From Rikenellaceae bacterium (lineage in GTDB: Bacteria; Bacteroidota; Bacteroidia; Bacteroidales; Rikenellaceae), in the NCBI GenBank assembly GCA_902362705.1, contig CABIXK010000002.1, positions 124,001-188,000 on the forward strand: a stretch of DNA of 64,000 nt. The letters are read 5' to 3'. Shown one piece after another: positions 10,038 through 18,563 of this stretch (the first letter of the stretch is position 1; every line of letters begins with the position of its first letter). The notes under the pieces are model-generated. The model was not told the origin of the DNA, searched no databases, and was given only the letters and a program-made list of their open reading frames with translations. Both the position numbers and the translations under genes were made by a program.

Positions 10038-11810
10038 ATGAATTTCATCAAAACTTTTCTAGCCGGGCTGCTCGCCTTCTTCGTGGGGATGTGCCTGGTG
10101 GTGGTGTTCTGGATCGCCGTGATCGCGGGGCTCATGGGCTCGATGGAGAAGAGCGTGAGTGTGCCGGCCAAGGCCATTCTGAAGATTGACCTGGCGGAGG
10201 GGATCTCCGACGCTCCCGTCTCCGACCCGATGGCGGGATTCGACCCCGCGACGCTGCGTTTCTCCCACAGCCTCTCGCTCATGGAGGCGCTGCGGGCCCT
10301 CGAGGCCGCGGCCGACGACGAGCGCATACAGGGCATCTACCTGCGTCTGAACGGCGGCGGCGGAGTCGGTGGCGCAGCCGTGATGGAGGAGCTGCGCGAA
10401 GCGATCGCTGCGTTCCGCGAGAGCGGCAAGTTCGTCGTTTCGTACAACGAGACCTACTCGCAGGGGGCCTACTACCTCGCCTCGGCCGCCGACAAGATCT
10501 ACATGCAGCCCGAGGGGGGCATGGACTGGGTGGGCATGTCGTCGCAGCTGATGTTCTACAAGGGGCTGCTCGATAAGCTCGATCTGAAGGTCGAGGTGTT
10601 CCGCCCGACCGTGTGCCGCTACAAGAGCGCCGTGGAGCCCTACATCCTCACCCGCATGTCGGACGAGAACCGCCGCCAGATGCAGGAGCTCGTCGACTCG
10701 ATGTGGGCGACGCTCTCGGGCGACGTGTGCGAGGCCCGCGGCATCGACCCGGCCGAGATGAAGCGCCTGACCGACAATCTCCAGGTCGTGCTGCCCGAGG
10801 ATGCGCTCGCGCACGGCTTCGTCGACGGGCTCGTCTACGAGGACCAGATGGACGATATCTTCGTCGAGCTGGGGGCCGAGAAAGAGAGTGACGACTACGC
10901 CTTCGTCACGCTGGGCGACTACGCCTCGCAGGTCACCGTGCCGCTGCGCGGCATCGATGCCGGGAGCGTCGCGGTGGTCTATGCCGACGGCGAGATCGTC
11001 GACGGCGAGGGGAGCGGCAAGATCTACGGCAACACGCTGGCCCGCACCCTGCGCGAGCAGCGCGAGGACGACAAGGTGAAGGCCGTGGTGGTGCGCGTCA
11101 ACTCGCCGGGCGGCAGCGCCCTGGCTTCGGACATCATCTGGCGCGAGATGGAACTGCTGCGCGCCGAGAAACCCGTGGTCGTGTCGATGGGCTCCTACGC
11201 GGCCAGCGGCGGCTACTATATCTCCTGCCCGGCCGACGTGGTGCTGGCCGACCGGCTCACGCTGACCGGCTCGATCGGGGTGTTCGGCATGTACCTCTAC
11301 ACGCCCGACGCGCTGAAGAACAAGCTGGGCATCACGCTCGACGGCGTGAAGTCGAACGCCTCGGCCGACATGGGTACCATGGCGCCCCTCACCCCCGCCC
11401 AGCGCGCCTCGATCATGCGCGGCGTGGACAAGGTCTACGAGACCTTCACGGGCAAGGTGGCCGCAGGGCGCAACCTGCCCGTCGAGCGGGTGCTGGAGAT
11501 CGCCGGCGGCCGCGTGTGGTCGGGCACCGAGGCCAAGCGGATCGGTCTTATCGACGACTTCGGCGGTCTGAAGGCGGCCGTCGCCGTGGCTGCCGACAAG
11601 GCCGGGCTGGGCGACGACTACCGCGTGGTGGAGGCCGTCGACGAGCCCTCGGGCATGGCCGCCTTCTTCGCCTCGCTCGACGCCCGCGTGCGCGCCGCCT
11701 TCGCCCGGCCGGAGCTCGACGGCGTGATGGAGGAGTACGCCGCCGTGAAGGAGGCCCTCTCGCAGCGCGGCGTGGTGATGTATTGTCCCTACAAGGTGGG
11801 GCTGGAGTAA
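10038..11810 (+). CDS. sppA: Signal peptide peptidase SppA, long (67K) type
   Basis: Membrane-anchored serine protease of family S49 that degrades released signal peptides. The 590-residue protein has an N-terminal transmembrane helix (about residues 5-32) and two tandem S49 domains, as in E. coli SppA. The catalytic lysine is about residue 196 (RYKSAVEPY) in the first half. The catalytic serine is about residue 390 (AASGGYY) in the second half. It is monocistronic, with a clear promoter before it and a strong terminator after it. Confidence 0.94.
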   Translation: MNFIKTFLAGLLAFFVGMCLVVVFWIAVIAGLMGSMEKSVSVPAKAILKIDLAEGISDAPVSDPMAGFDPATLRFSHSLSLMEALRALEAAADDERIQGIYLRLNGGGGVGGAAVMEELREAIAAFRESGKFVVSYNETYSQGAYYLASAADKIYMQPEGGMDWVGMSSQLMFYKGLLDKLDLKVEVFRPTVCRYKSAVEPYILTRMSDENRRQMQELVDSMWATLSGDVCEARGIDPAEMKRLTDNLQVVLPEDALAHGFVDGLVYEDQMDDIFVELGAEKESDDYAFVTLGDYASQVTVPLRGIDAGSVAVVYADGEIVDGEGSGKIYGNTLARTLREQREDDKVKAVVVRVNSPGGSALASDIIWREMELLRAEKPVVVSMGSYAASGGYYISCPADVVLADRLTLTGSIGVFGMYLYTPDALKNKLGITLDGVKSNASADMGTMAPLTPAQRASIMRGVDKVYETFTGKVAAGRNLPVERVLEIAGGRVWSGTEAKRIGLIDDFGGLKAAVAVAADKAGLGDDYRVVEAVDEPSGMAAFFASLDARVRAAFARPELDGVMEEYAAVKEALSQRGVVMYCPYKVGLE

Positions 11811-11827
11811 GCCACGTCGCATGGAAA

Positions 11828-11869
11828 AGCAGCGGCAGGACTTTTCGGTCCTGCCGCTGCTCTTTTTTT
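11828..11869 (+). terminator. Intrinsic terminator of sppA
   Basis: Perfect 14-bp stem AGCAGCGGCAGGAC / GTCCTGCCGCTGCT with a TTTTCG loop, followed by seven T residues. The A-run on the left side could serve the convergent MFS gene as well. Confidence 0.9.
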
Positions 11870-11876
11870 GAACGGA

Positions 11877-13259
11877 TCATTCGCCGCTCCGCCTCCTGAG
11901 CGTTCGGAGCCTGCGGCCTATTTCGGCCACCTGCCTTTCGCCCAGCGGATAGCAGGCGATGAAGAGCACCGAGAGGGCGGTACCCGCCGCGGGCAACAGA
12001 CTCATCATGGCGCGTATGCCGTTTTGCACCTCGCTGGCCTGTGCTGCGTTGGCTTCGAAGCCGTAGTGGCCCAAGAGCCATCCTGTGAGCGCTCCGCCGA
12101 GGCTCCACCCGAACTTCTGCGACATCGACGAGGAGGAGAATACCAGCCCCGTGGCGCGGCGTCCGGTCCGTAGCTCGGAGAAGTCCACGATATCGGCATA
12201 CATCGACCACAGCAGTGGAAAGACGCTTCCGGCGCACATGCTGATGAGTACCTGTAGCGTCATGATCGCCCACACGTCGCGGCATCCGGGTAGCCAAAAT
12301 AGCAGGTTCAGCACCAGTGCTGCAGCCATGGCCCCGAGGTAGGTCCGTTTCTTCCCGATGCGGTTGGCTACGGGCGTCACGAACAGGATGCCCGCGATGT
12401 TCGCCGCCTGCCCCAGCACCAGAAAGAGCGTGGTGAGCGAAAGGGTCGTGTTGGCGATGTCGGCCGAAGACTCCGCCGCGACGTAGTATTTGAAGTAGTA
12501 GACCGCCGCGCCGTCGCGTATCGAGTTGAAGATCTGCGCCGCGATGCCCGCTCCGAGCAGAATCCACCACGGACGGTTGTTCGCCAGATCCTTCAGGTCG
12601 TCGCGCAGGGAGTTGCGCTCTTCGCGGATGGGGCGCACCCGTTCGCGCGTCCAGGAGTAGGTGCAGAAGAAGAACGCGACGGCGACTACCGCCAGCACGG
12701 CGGTTGCCGACTGCCACCCCTGCTGCGGATCGCCGCCGCGGCCGAACCACGCGACGAGCGGTTCGATGAAGAGCAGCGCCAGGATACTTCCGCCGAAGGC
12801 GAAGAGCATGCGATATGAGGAGAGTGCGGTGCGGCTCTTGGGATCGTCGGAGATCACCCCCAGCAGCGAGGCGTAGGGGACGTTGACCAGCGAGTAGATC
12901 ATCATCATGGCGCCGTAGGTGGCGTAGGCCCATACGAGTTTGCCCGTCGGACCGAATGCCGGCGTCGAGAAGGTGAGCACGCCCGCCAGGCCGAACGGCA
13001 CGGCGCCCCAGAGCAGGTAGGGGCGGAACTTGCCACGGCGGCTGCGCGTGCGGTCGGCCAGCACGCCCACCACGGGGTCGGCGAGCGAGTCCCAGATGCG
13101 CGTTATGAGGAACATGGTGCCTACGGCCGCGGCGGGCAGCCCGAAGATGTCGGTGTAGAAGAACAGAAGGTAGGATCCGAAGAGCTTCCAGAACATCGAC
13201 GAAGCGGCGTCGCCGAGGCCGTATCCTATCTTTTCGCGGAGTCCGATCGTTTGGTTCAT
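11877..13259 (-). CDS. GPH-family sugar:cation symporter (MFS)
   Basis: Inner-membrane transporter of the glycoside-pentoside-hexuronide (MelB-like) family, 460 residues with about 12 hydrophobic segments. The N-terminal signature region reads IGYGLGDAASSMFWKLFGSYLL, followed by RIWDSLADPVVGVLADRTRSRRGKFRPYLLW split across the first loops. This Asp-rich loop is characteristic of GPH symporters. It is the last gene of the minus-strand catabolic operon, 96 bases after the GH2 gene. It probably imports the mono- or oligosaccharide processed by that cytoplasmic GH2 enzyme; the substrate is inferred only. Confidence 0.9.
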   Translation of the reverse strand: MNQTIGLREKIGYGLGDAASSMFWKLFGSYLLFFYTDIFGLPAAAVGTMFLITRIWDSLADPVVGVLADRTRSRRGKFRPYLLWGAVPFGLAGVLTFSTPAFGPTGKLVWAYATYGAMMMIYSLVNVPYASLLGVISDDPKSRTALSSYRMLFAFGGSILALLFIEPLVAWFGRGGDPQQGWQSATAVLAVVAVAFFFCTYSWTRERVRPIREERNSLRDDLKDLANNRPWWILLGAGIAAQIFNSIRDGAAVYYFKYYVAAESSADIANTTLSLTTLFLVLGQAANIAGILFVTPVANRIGKKRTYLGAMAAALVLNLLFWLPGCRDVWAIMTLQVLISMCAGSVFPLLWSMYADIVDFSELRTGRRATGLVFSSSSMSQKFGWSLGGALTGWLLGHYGFEANAAQASEVQNGIRAMMSLLPAAGTALSVLFIACYPLGERQVAEIGRRLRTLRRRSGE

Positions 13260-13355
13260 GATGCGGGGGATTGTAGAGGTTCGGAGGGGCGGAATATGCG
13301 TCTGTCGCCGTAGGTTCGGTCGGACGCGGGTAGCAGGAGTATCCGTTTCATCGCT

Positions 13356-15587
13356 CTATTCGGTTACGTTCATCGGGGCCGTTCGGTCGTGGCGGTAGGC
13401 TTTGCGGCGGTAGGCCAGCGTATAGTGGGCATCCATTTCGGGATGACCTTCGACCGAGAGTTCTACGTGGAACCGATCCGTATCCCATGCCGGCAGGCGC
13501 ACCCGTGCTGCCGGTCCCGCGATGTTGCATCCGGCCTCGGCGGCGGGACTCTCCCAGCGGAGCATCTGCACCGGCGACGCGTCGCCGCGCAGCGTCGCCC
13601 GCACGACGAACGGGCCGACCCCGTGCGGCAGGTCGTTGAGTATCCACAGATCGCAGGAGAACAGATCGCCCTCCTCCCAGTCGAAATGGCCGAACCGGGC
13701 GCTGGCGCAGAGCGGGCGGCAGGCGAGGCGCACCTCTTCGAGTGCGGGTTTGGCGATCGACGGATAGACCACCAGCGAATTGTTGGCCGCCGCGGGCCAG
13801 GGTTCGTCGAAGCACCAGTTGAGCGCCATGGCGCAGTAGGGTTTCTGCCGGCGCGCCTCCTCGAAGATGGCCTTGTAGCCCTCGCCCTGCAGGAGCGAGC
13901 TCTGGGAGATGAGTTCGTCGAGCGTTTCGGCCGGGCGGAAGTAGCGCTCGAGCGTCGGTTGCGCGAGCCAGGTCGCAGGGTCGCCGTCCCAGGCGCCGAA
14001 GGCGTGGTGCTCCTCCCAAGCCGTTCCGGGCTGCGGAGGAAAGAGCTCCTCTTGGGGGATGATCCGCTCGAGCGCTTCGCGCGGCGCGATGCCGGGGATT
14101 CCGAACTCGGTGTAGGCCGTGAAGCGGCTTTCGTTCATCAGCTGGAAGACGTCGCGCCCCTCCCAGTAGAAGAGGTAGTGGCCGTGGGCCATGCCGTTGA
14201 GGGGCGACGTGGCGTTGAAGGGGATCTCGGGCGAGAGCCGGTAGCACACGGCATTCAGCAGGCGCAGGGGCAGCGACTGATCGGTCATGCCCGACCAGCT
14301 GTTGAAGAGCTCGTTGCCGCCGCACCAGATCGCCAGCGAAGGGTGGCGGCGCAGGCGGCGGACGATGGCGCAGGCTTCGCGTTCGAGCACCGCGAGGTAC
14401 TCCGGCGCGTCGGGATAGCAGTTGCAGGCGAGCGGGAACTCCTGCCACACCAGTATGCCCATGGCATCGCAGCAGTCGAAGAAAGAGTCCTTGTTGACGA
14501 TGCCGCCGCCCCACGAGCGCAGGATGTTGAAGTTGGTCCGCACGGCTGTCGTTACGAGCTCTTCGTAGCGTTGGGCCGTCACCAGTCCCGGAAAGAGTTC
14601 GGGGCATACCCAGTTCGAGCCTTTGGCGAAGATCCGGCGTCCGTTCAGCTCGATCTGCGCCGGGGCGGCGCTGCGCGTCTTGGGGAAGCCCTTGGGCTCG
14701 CTCCACGCCCCCTCGTTCATCACCAGGCGCACGCGGCGGAAGCCCACGCACTCCTCGGCGCGTTCCGTTTCGCTCCCGTCGGGTCCGACGAGCCGGTAGC
14801 GCGACGTGTAGAGCACCGGATCGCCGTGGTCGTGCGTCCACCACAGACGGGGGTGTTCGAGGCGTGTCGCGAGCGGCTCACCGACGGCTCCTTCGGCCCG
14901 GGCGACGCATCGGCCCTCGGGGTCGAACAGCTCCCAGCGGCCGACGAAGCCCTCCGAAGCCGCCCCTTCGCTTTCGACCAGGATGTCGGCCCCGCCGAGG
15001 TCGTCGTCGAGCGTGTAGCGCACGCATACGTCCGTGAGGTGCGCCCGGCGGCGGCGCTGCAATCCCGTGTCGTCCCAGATGCCCAGCGGAACCAGGCGCG
15101 GGTGCCAGTCCCAGCCGTAGCCCACGGCGGGTTTCACGACGTGGGAGGCCTGCGTGCGGTCGGTCGGTTCGGCGTGGCGCTTCGGCACGGGATATACGAC
15201 CACTTCGAGCCGGTTGTGCGGCGCGAGATGCGGCGTGAGGTCGGCCTCCACGGGTGCGAACATTCCTTCGCCCTCGGTGAGCGTCAGACCGTTGAGGCGT
15301 ACCTCGTAGCGGTAGTCGATACCCTTCGACACGAACCAGAGCCGCTCGTCGTCGGCCAGTGCGGGGCTTTCGAATTCGGCGCGGTAGGTGAAGTAGCGAT
15401 CCTCCAGCCACGCGAGCATCCGATAGTTGTCGGCCCGGTTCCAGTCGGGGTAGCCTTCGGCGCGGGCGATGTCGGCCTGCACGGCGCCGGGCACCGTCGC
15501 CGGAACGAAGCGTCGGGGTGCGGCTGTGCGGTCGGCGGCGTGGCCCACGACCCAGGAGAGGGGTTGCAGCGGGTGGTTGCGGATCAT
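13356..15587 (-). CDS. Glycoside hydrolase family 2, beta-mannosidase-like, cytoplasmic
   Basis: The 743-residue protein has the GH2 layout: N-terminal jelly-roll, Ig-like domain and a TIM barrel from about residue 300. Barrel motifs are LRSWGGGIVNKDSFFDCCDAMGILVWQEF, the acid/base in LAIWCGGNE and the probable nucleophile Glu in AYTEFGIPG. The layout is closest to the mannosidase/exo-glucosaminidase branch rather than beta-galactosidases. No signal peptide is seen, so it should act in the cytoplasm on an imported glycoside. The ATG overlaps the stop of the isomerase gene by 4 bases (ATGA), indicating coupling. The long in-frame extension upstream of 15587 is a shadow of the isomerase gene. 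Confidence 0.88.
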   Translation of the reverse strand: MIRNHPLQPLSWVVGHAADRTAAPRRFVPATVPGAVQADIARAEGYPDWNRADNYRMLAWLEDRYFTYRAEFESPALADDERLWFVSKGIDYRYEVRLNGLTLTEGEGMFAPVEADLTPHLAPHNRLEVVVYPVPKRHAEPTDRTQASHVVKPAVGYGWDWHPRLVPLGIWDDTGLQRRRRAHLTDVCVRYTLDDDLGGADILVESEGAASEGFVGRWELFDPEGRCVARAEGAVGEPLATRLEHPRLWWTHDHGDPVLYTSRYRLVGPDGSETERAEECVGFRRVRLVMNEGAWSEPKGFPKTRSAAPAQIELNGRRIFAKGSNWVCPELFPGLVTAQRYEELVTTAVRTNFNILRSWGGGIVNKDSFFDCCDAMGILVWQEFPLACNCYPDAPEYLAVLEREACAIVRRLRRHPSLAIWCGGNELFNSWSGMTDQSLPLRLLNAVCYRLSPEIPFNATSPLNGMAHGHYLFYWEGRDVFQLMNESRFTAYTEFGIPGIAPREALERIIPQEELFPPQPGTAWEEHHAFGAWDGDPATWLAQPTLERYFRPAETLDELISQSSLLQGEGYKAIFEEARRQKPYCAMALNWCFDEPWPAAANNSLVVYPSIAKPALEEVRLACRPLCASARFGHFDWEEGDLFSCDLWILNDLPHGVGPFVVRATLRGDASPVQMLRWESPAAEAGCNIAGPAARVRLPAWDTDRFHVELSVEGHPEMDAHYTLAYRRKAYRHDRTAPMNVTE

Positions 15588-16252
15588 CGCGAGAGGGGGT
15601 ATTCGTTGCACAGCAGGTATTCGGCCCTCTGATCTTCGTCGATCTGCGGGTAGCGTCCCAGAGGTTCGTGGAAGCGGTTGTCTGCGGCATCGTCGTTGAC
15701 CGTCGAAACCTCGCCCGCCAGGCAGTCGCCCCCTTCGGCCCAGAAGGTGTGGTAGAGGTAGGGCTCGAACGTGATGCTCTGCCCGGGGTGCAGGCGGAAG
15801 GTCTCCCCGGCGGCGAGGGTCCGCCGTTCGCCGTCGATCGAGACGGCGCAGGGGGCATCGGTCATCCGCTCCTCGCCGTCGGCCTGCCAGATCTTCATGC
15901 ACAGATCGCCCCCTCCGCGGTTGATGATGTCCTCCATCTTGTGCCAGTGGAAGTGGATCGGGGTTCTCTGCCCTTCGCGGACGATCATGATCTTTTCGCA
16001 GTAGGGTTTGCGGTCGCGTGCCGGATTGCCGTTGCGGATCGTGAAGAGGGTGAGCCCCTCTTCGGCGAAGCGCCCCTTGCCGAAGTCGGTCACGTCCCAT
16101 CCCAGGGCGTTGTCGCGGATCTCGCGGCACTCGTCGCCGCATTTTTCCCACTCCTGAGGCGTGCGGGTTGCCCATGCGGGGAGCATGAAACGGTGTTTGT
16201 CGAGAAATTCGAGCGCCTCGCGTACGGCGCGGTTTATTTCGGATCTTTTCAT
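15584..16252 (-). CDS. D-lyxose (D-mannose) ketol-isomerase
   Basis: Cupin-fold sugar isomerase of the D-lyxose isomerase family, 222 residues. These enzymes convert D-lyxose to D-xylulose, and characterised members also convert D-mannose to D-fructose. The metal-binding cluster HFHWHKMED (two His and a Glu) is at about residues 108-116, and a fourth ligand His is likely in YLYHTFWAEGG. The family segment SEINRAVREALEFL opens the protein. It overlaps the kinase gene upstream and the GH2 gene downstream by ATGA. Beside mannosidases, the mannose reaction is the more attractive role, but the sequence alone does not decide between substrates. Confidence 0.88.
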   Translation of the reverse strand: MKRSEINRAVREALEFLDKHRFMLPAWATRTPQEWEKCGDECREIRDNALGWDVTDFGKGRFAEEGLTLFTIRNGNPARDRKPYCEKIMIVREGQRTPIHFHWHKMEDIINRGGGDLCMKIWQADGEERMTDAPCAVSIDGERRTLAAGETFRLHPGQSITFEPYLYHTFWAEGGDCLAGEVSTVNDDAADNRFHEPLGRYPQIDEDQRAEYLLCNEYPLSR

Positions 16253-17265
16253 GGGTTCGGATAGTTTTCCCGGATGAATGTTTCGATTCGGTCGAGTGTG
16301 GGGGCGCCGCCCGTGCTGGTGGCGCTGAAGAGGTTGAAGCGGGCCGCAGCGTTGGCCATGCGGAGCGCGCGGTCGAGCGGCAGCTCCTCGTGCAGCGCGT
16401 AGAGCATCCCGGCGCAGAAGGCGTCGCCTGCTCCCACGGCGGATACGATGTCGCTCGTGGCGACCGGGATCGAGGGGCAGAAGCACTCCCCTCCGTCGCG
16501 CTGCAGGGCGTAGCCCCCTTCGGGGAAGTGAATGGCGCAGAGGCGTCCCACGCCGCGGTCGACGAGTGCGGCGGCGGCCGTGCGGACCCGGTCGCGGAGC
16601 AGTTCGCCTGCGGCCGTGCGGAGCTCCGCGCCGCATATGGCGCCGGCCTCGACCTCGTTGACGATCAGATAGTCGATGTAGGGCAGGCAGGGCTCCACGA
16701 TGCGGCGGAAGCGGTCGCCCTCCTCCGAGACGACGTCCACGGAGGTTTCGTAGCCGCTCCTTTGCAGCTCCCGCAGCACGCGGGCCGCCACGACGCCGTA
16801 TTCGGGGTCGGGCCGGTCCAGCTCGTCGAGCAGCAGCAGGTAGCCCAGGTGGAAGATGCGCGCGGGGCTCCGCATGGCCAGCACGCGGGCCGCGTCGAGC
16901 CGCGCATTGGCGCCGCGGAAGTGGAAGAAGGTGCGCGTGGCTGCTCCCGAGCTTTCGGACATGACGTCGGTATAGGAGGTCGCCGCGTCGTCGAGCACCA
17001 TCATGTGCCGGCGGTCGATGCCGTGGCGGTCGATCTCGCGCAATACGTAGTCGCCGAATGCGTCGCGGCCGATGCAGCCGCCCGCGTAGAGGGGCAGCCC
17101 CGCATCGAGACGTGCCAGATTGACCAGAACGTTGTGGGCGCAGCCGCCGAGGCCCGTCTCCACGCGTTCGATCGTCGTGAGGTTGCCCGCCGAGGGGTAG
17201 CGCCCGATCATCTTCACGCTGTCGACCAGCCAGCTGCCGGCCGATATGATTCCTCTCCTCTTCAT
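16249..17265 (-). CDS. PfkB-family ketose kinase
   Basis: Ribokinase/PfkB-fold sugar kinase, 338 residues. The N-terminal glycine-rich motif GLGGCAHNVLVNLARLDA and the C-terminal ATP/anion-hole motif VSAVGAGDAFCAGML (catalytic Asp) are intact. It lies between an aldolase and an aldose-ketose isomerase, 5 bases after the aldolase stop, and overlaps the isomerase by 4 bases. It probably phosphorylates the ketose made by the isomerase. Whether it acts at C1 (ketohexokinase-like) or C6 cannot be read from sequence; the aldolase next door favours C1. Confidence 0.87.
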   Translation of the reverse strand: MKRRGIISAGSWLVDSVKMIGRYPSAGNLTTIERVETGLGGCAHNVLVNLARLDAGLPLYAGGCIGRDAFGDYVLREIDRHGIDRRHMMVLDDAATSYTDVMSESSGAATRTFFHFRGANARLDAARVLAMRSPARIFHLGYLLLLDELDRPDPEYGVVAARVLRELQRSGYETSVDVVSEEGDRFRRIVEPCLPYIDYLIVNEVEAGAICGAELRTAAGELLRDRVRTAAAALVDRGVGRLCAIHFPEGGYALQRDGGECFCPSIPVATSDIVSAVGAGDAFCAGMLYALHEELPLDRALRMANAAARFNLFSATSTGGAPTLDRIETFIRENYPNP

Positions 17266-17270
17266 GGCGG

Positions 17271-18128
17271 TCAGGCTTTTCCGTCGCTTTCGAAGAGGCG
17301 GATGTGATAGGCCACGCTGCGGCGCGACGCCTCGATCGCGCAGCGTTTGATGCCGATGTAGTCGGGTGCGGCGTCGGTTGCGAGGTAGCGCTCGGTCTGT
17401 TCGGTTGCGGCCACCTGGAGTGCCGTGGCGACGTTGATTTTGCAGATGCCGTTTCGGATCGAGGCCTTGAAGTCGGCTTCGCTCGTTCCGCTGCCGCCGT
17501 GCAGTACGAGCGGGGTGCGGTTGCGGGCGTTGATCTCGGCCAGGCGCGCGATGTTGAGCTGCGGGGTGGCGATGTAGCGGCCGTGGAGGTTGCCGATGGC
17601 TATGGCCAGCGCGTCGACCTCGGTCTCGGCCAGGAAGCGCGCCGACTCCTCGACGTCGGTGAAGATGTCGGCCGCGGAGCTGTCGCCCGTGCCTTCGCCG
17701 CCGAAGCCCGTGTCGCCCACGCGCCCCAGCTCGGCTTCGACATCGACCCCGGCGGCGTGGGCCAGGCGGGCGATGAGTGCGCTCCGGGCGATGTTCTCCT
17801 CGAGCGGCAGGGCCGCGCCGTCGAACATCACGGAGTTGAAGCCCGCACGGATGGCGCGGATGCAGGTCTCGATGCTGCGGCCGTGGTCGAGATGTACGGC
17901 GACCGGGACCGTAGCCTCGTGCGCGGCGCGGAGAAATAGGGGGGCCATCCACTCCATGGGGGCCTCGGGAAACTGCACTTCGGCCAGCTGGAGGATGATC
18001 GGGGCGCGCAGCTCTTCGGCCGCGGAGAGGGCCCCCATGACATGTTCGAGGCTCAGACAGTTGAACGCCCCCACGGCGTAGTGCCGCAGGTGGGCGTCGC
18101 GTATTATTTCACGGAAGGGTGTCAGCAT
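17271..18128 (-). CDS. Class II ketose-(bis)phosphate aldolase
   Basis: Zinc-dependent aldolase of the FbaA/GatY/KbaY family, 285 residues. Zn ligands can be placed in PVAVHLDHGRS, in the segment GNLHGRY and in LVLHGGSGT. The acidic pair in VEAELGRVGDTG and the C-terminal KINVATALQ are also typical. It is the first gene of the five-gene minus-strand operon, with a 7-bp hairpin in its leader. Possible substrates are fructose-1-phosphate, xylulose-1-phosphate or tagatose-1,6-bisphosphate, all giving DHAP. The short length fits the GatY/KbaY side of the family. Confidence 0.88.
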   Translation of the reverse strand: MLTPFREIIRDAHLRHYAVGAFNCLSLEHVMGALSAAEELRAPIILQLAEVQFPEAPMEWMAPLFLRAAHEATVPVAVHLDHGRSIETCIRAIRAGFNSVMFDGAALPLEENIARSALIARLAHAAGVDVEAELGRVGDTGFGGEGTGDSSAADIFTDVEESARFLAETEVDALAIAIGNLHGRYIATPQLNIARLAEINARNRTPLVLHGGSGTSEADFKASIRNGICKINVATALQVAATEQTERYLATDAAPDYIGIKRCAIEASRRSVAYHIRLFESDGKA

Positions 18129-18563
18129 GGTTCATCGGTTTTAGGTTCGTTGCCGGGAGGTTGGCTACCGTCCCGGCGGGGTGTGAAAAAAGGGCCGGAA
18201 AATGTGAAATTCTGTCAATTCAAAGGTAGGGCCTGTCGGAGGTTTATTCCGATGAAATATCCGCCGATGACTATATTATTTTGACATAATATCTCTGTGC
18301 GCGGTTAATAACGGACAAGTGTCAATTATTAAACATCTTTCAAAATTGCTTCAGAGACCATTCCTGCGCGGGTGGCTGCTTTTTACTCGTGTAAATATTG
18401 TTATTATTTGTCAATATTTCATCATAATCCTGCTTTCGCTTGTATTATATTTGTAATAGTCGATTCGGTCTCTTTTCTAACGCTTATGGATCGACTTACC
18501 TATTATATTATACCGGCCGACCGAATGTGAAATCATAAAACCTACTAACCTGTTCCCAAGAAA
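18129..18563. promoter_or_regulatory. Divergent regulatory region between the catabolic operon and susC
   Basis: AT-rich 435-bp gap without a convincing gene. It holds a minus-strand -7 box TACCTTTG (18221-18228) for the aldolase operon and a plus-strand box TATATTTG (18446-18453) for susC. A 7-bp hairpin (18152-18158 with 18171-18177) lies in the aldolase leader. TGTCAA occurs in direct orientation at 18213, 18320 and 18409 and inverted at 18281-18286. These are candidate binding sites for the AraC-type regulator of the locus. The susC leader is about 105 nt. Confidence 0.6.

Noticed and set aside
15588-16175. N-terminal extension of the GH2 protein
   Set aside because: The extra ~196 codons are the out-of-frame shadow of the isomerase gene. 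The ATG at 15587 overlaps the isomerase stop and begins a normal GH2 domain.
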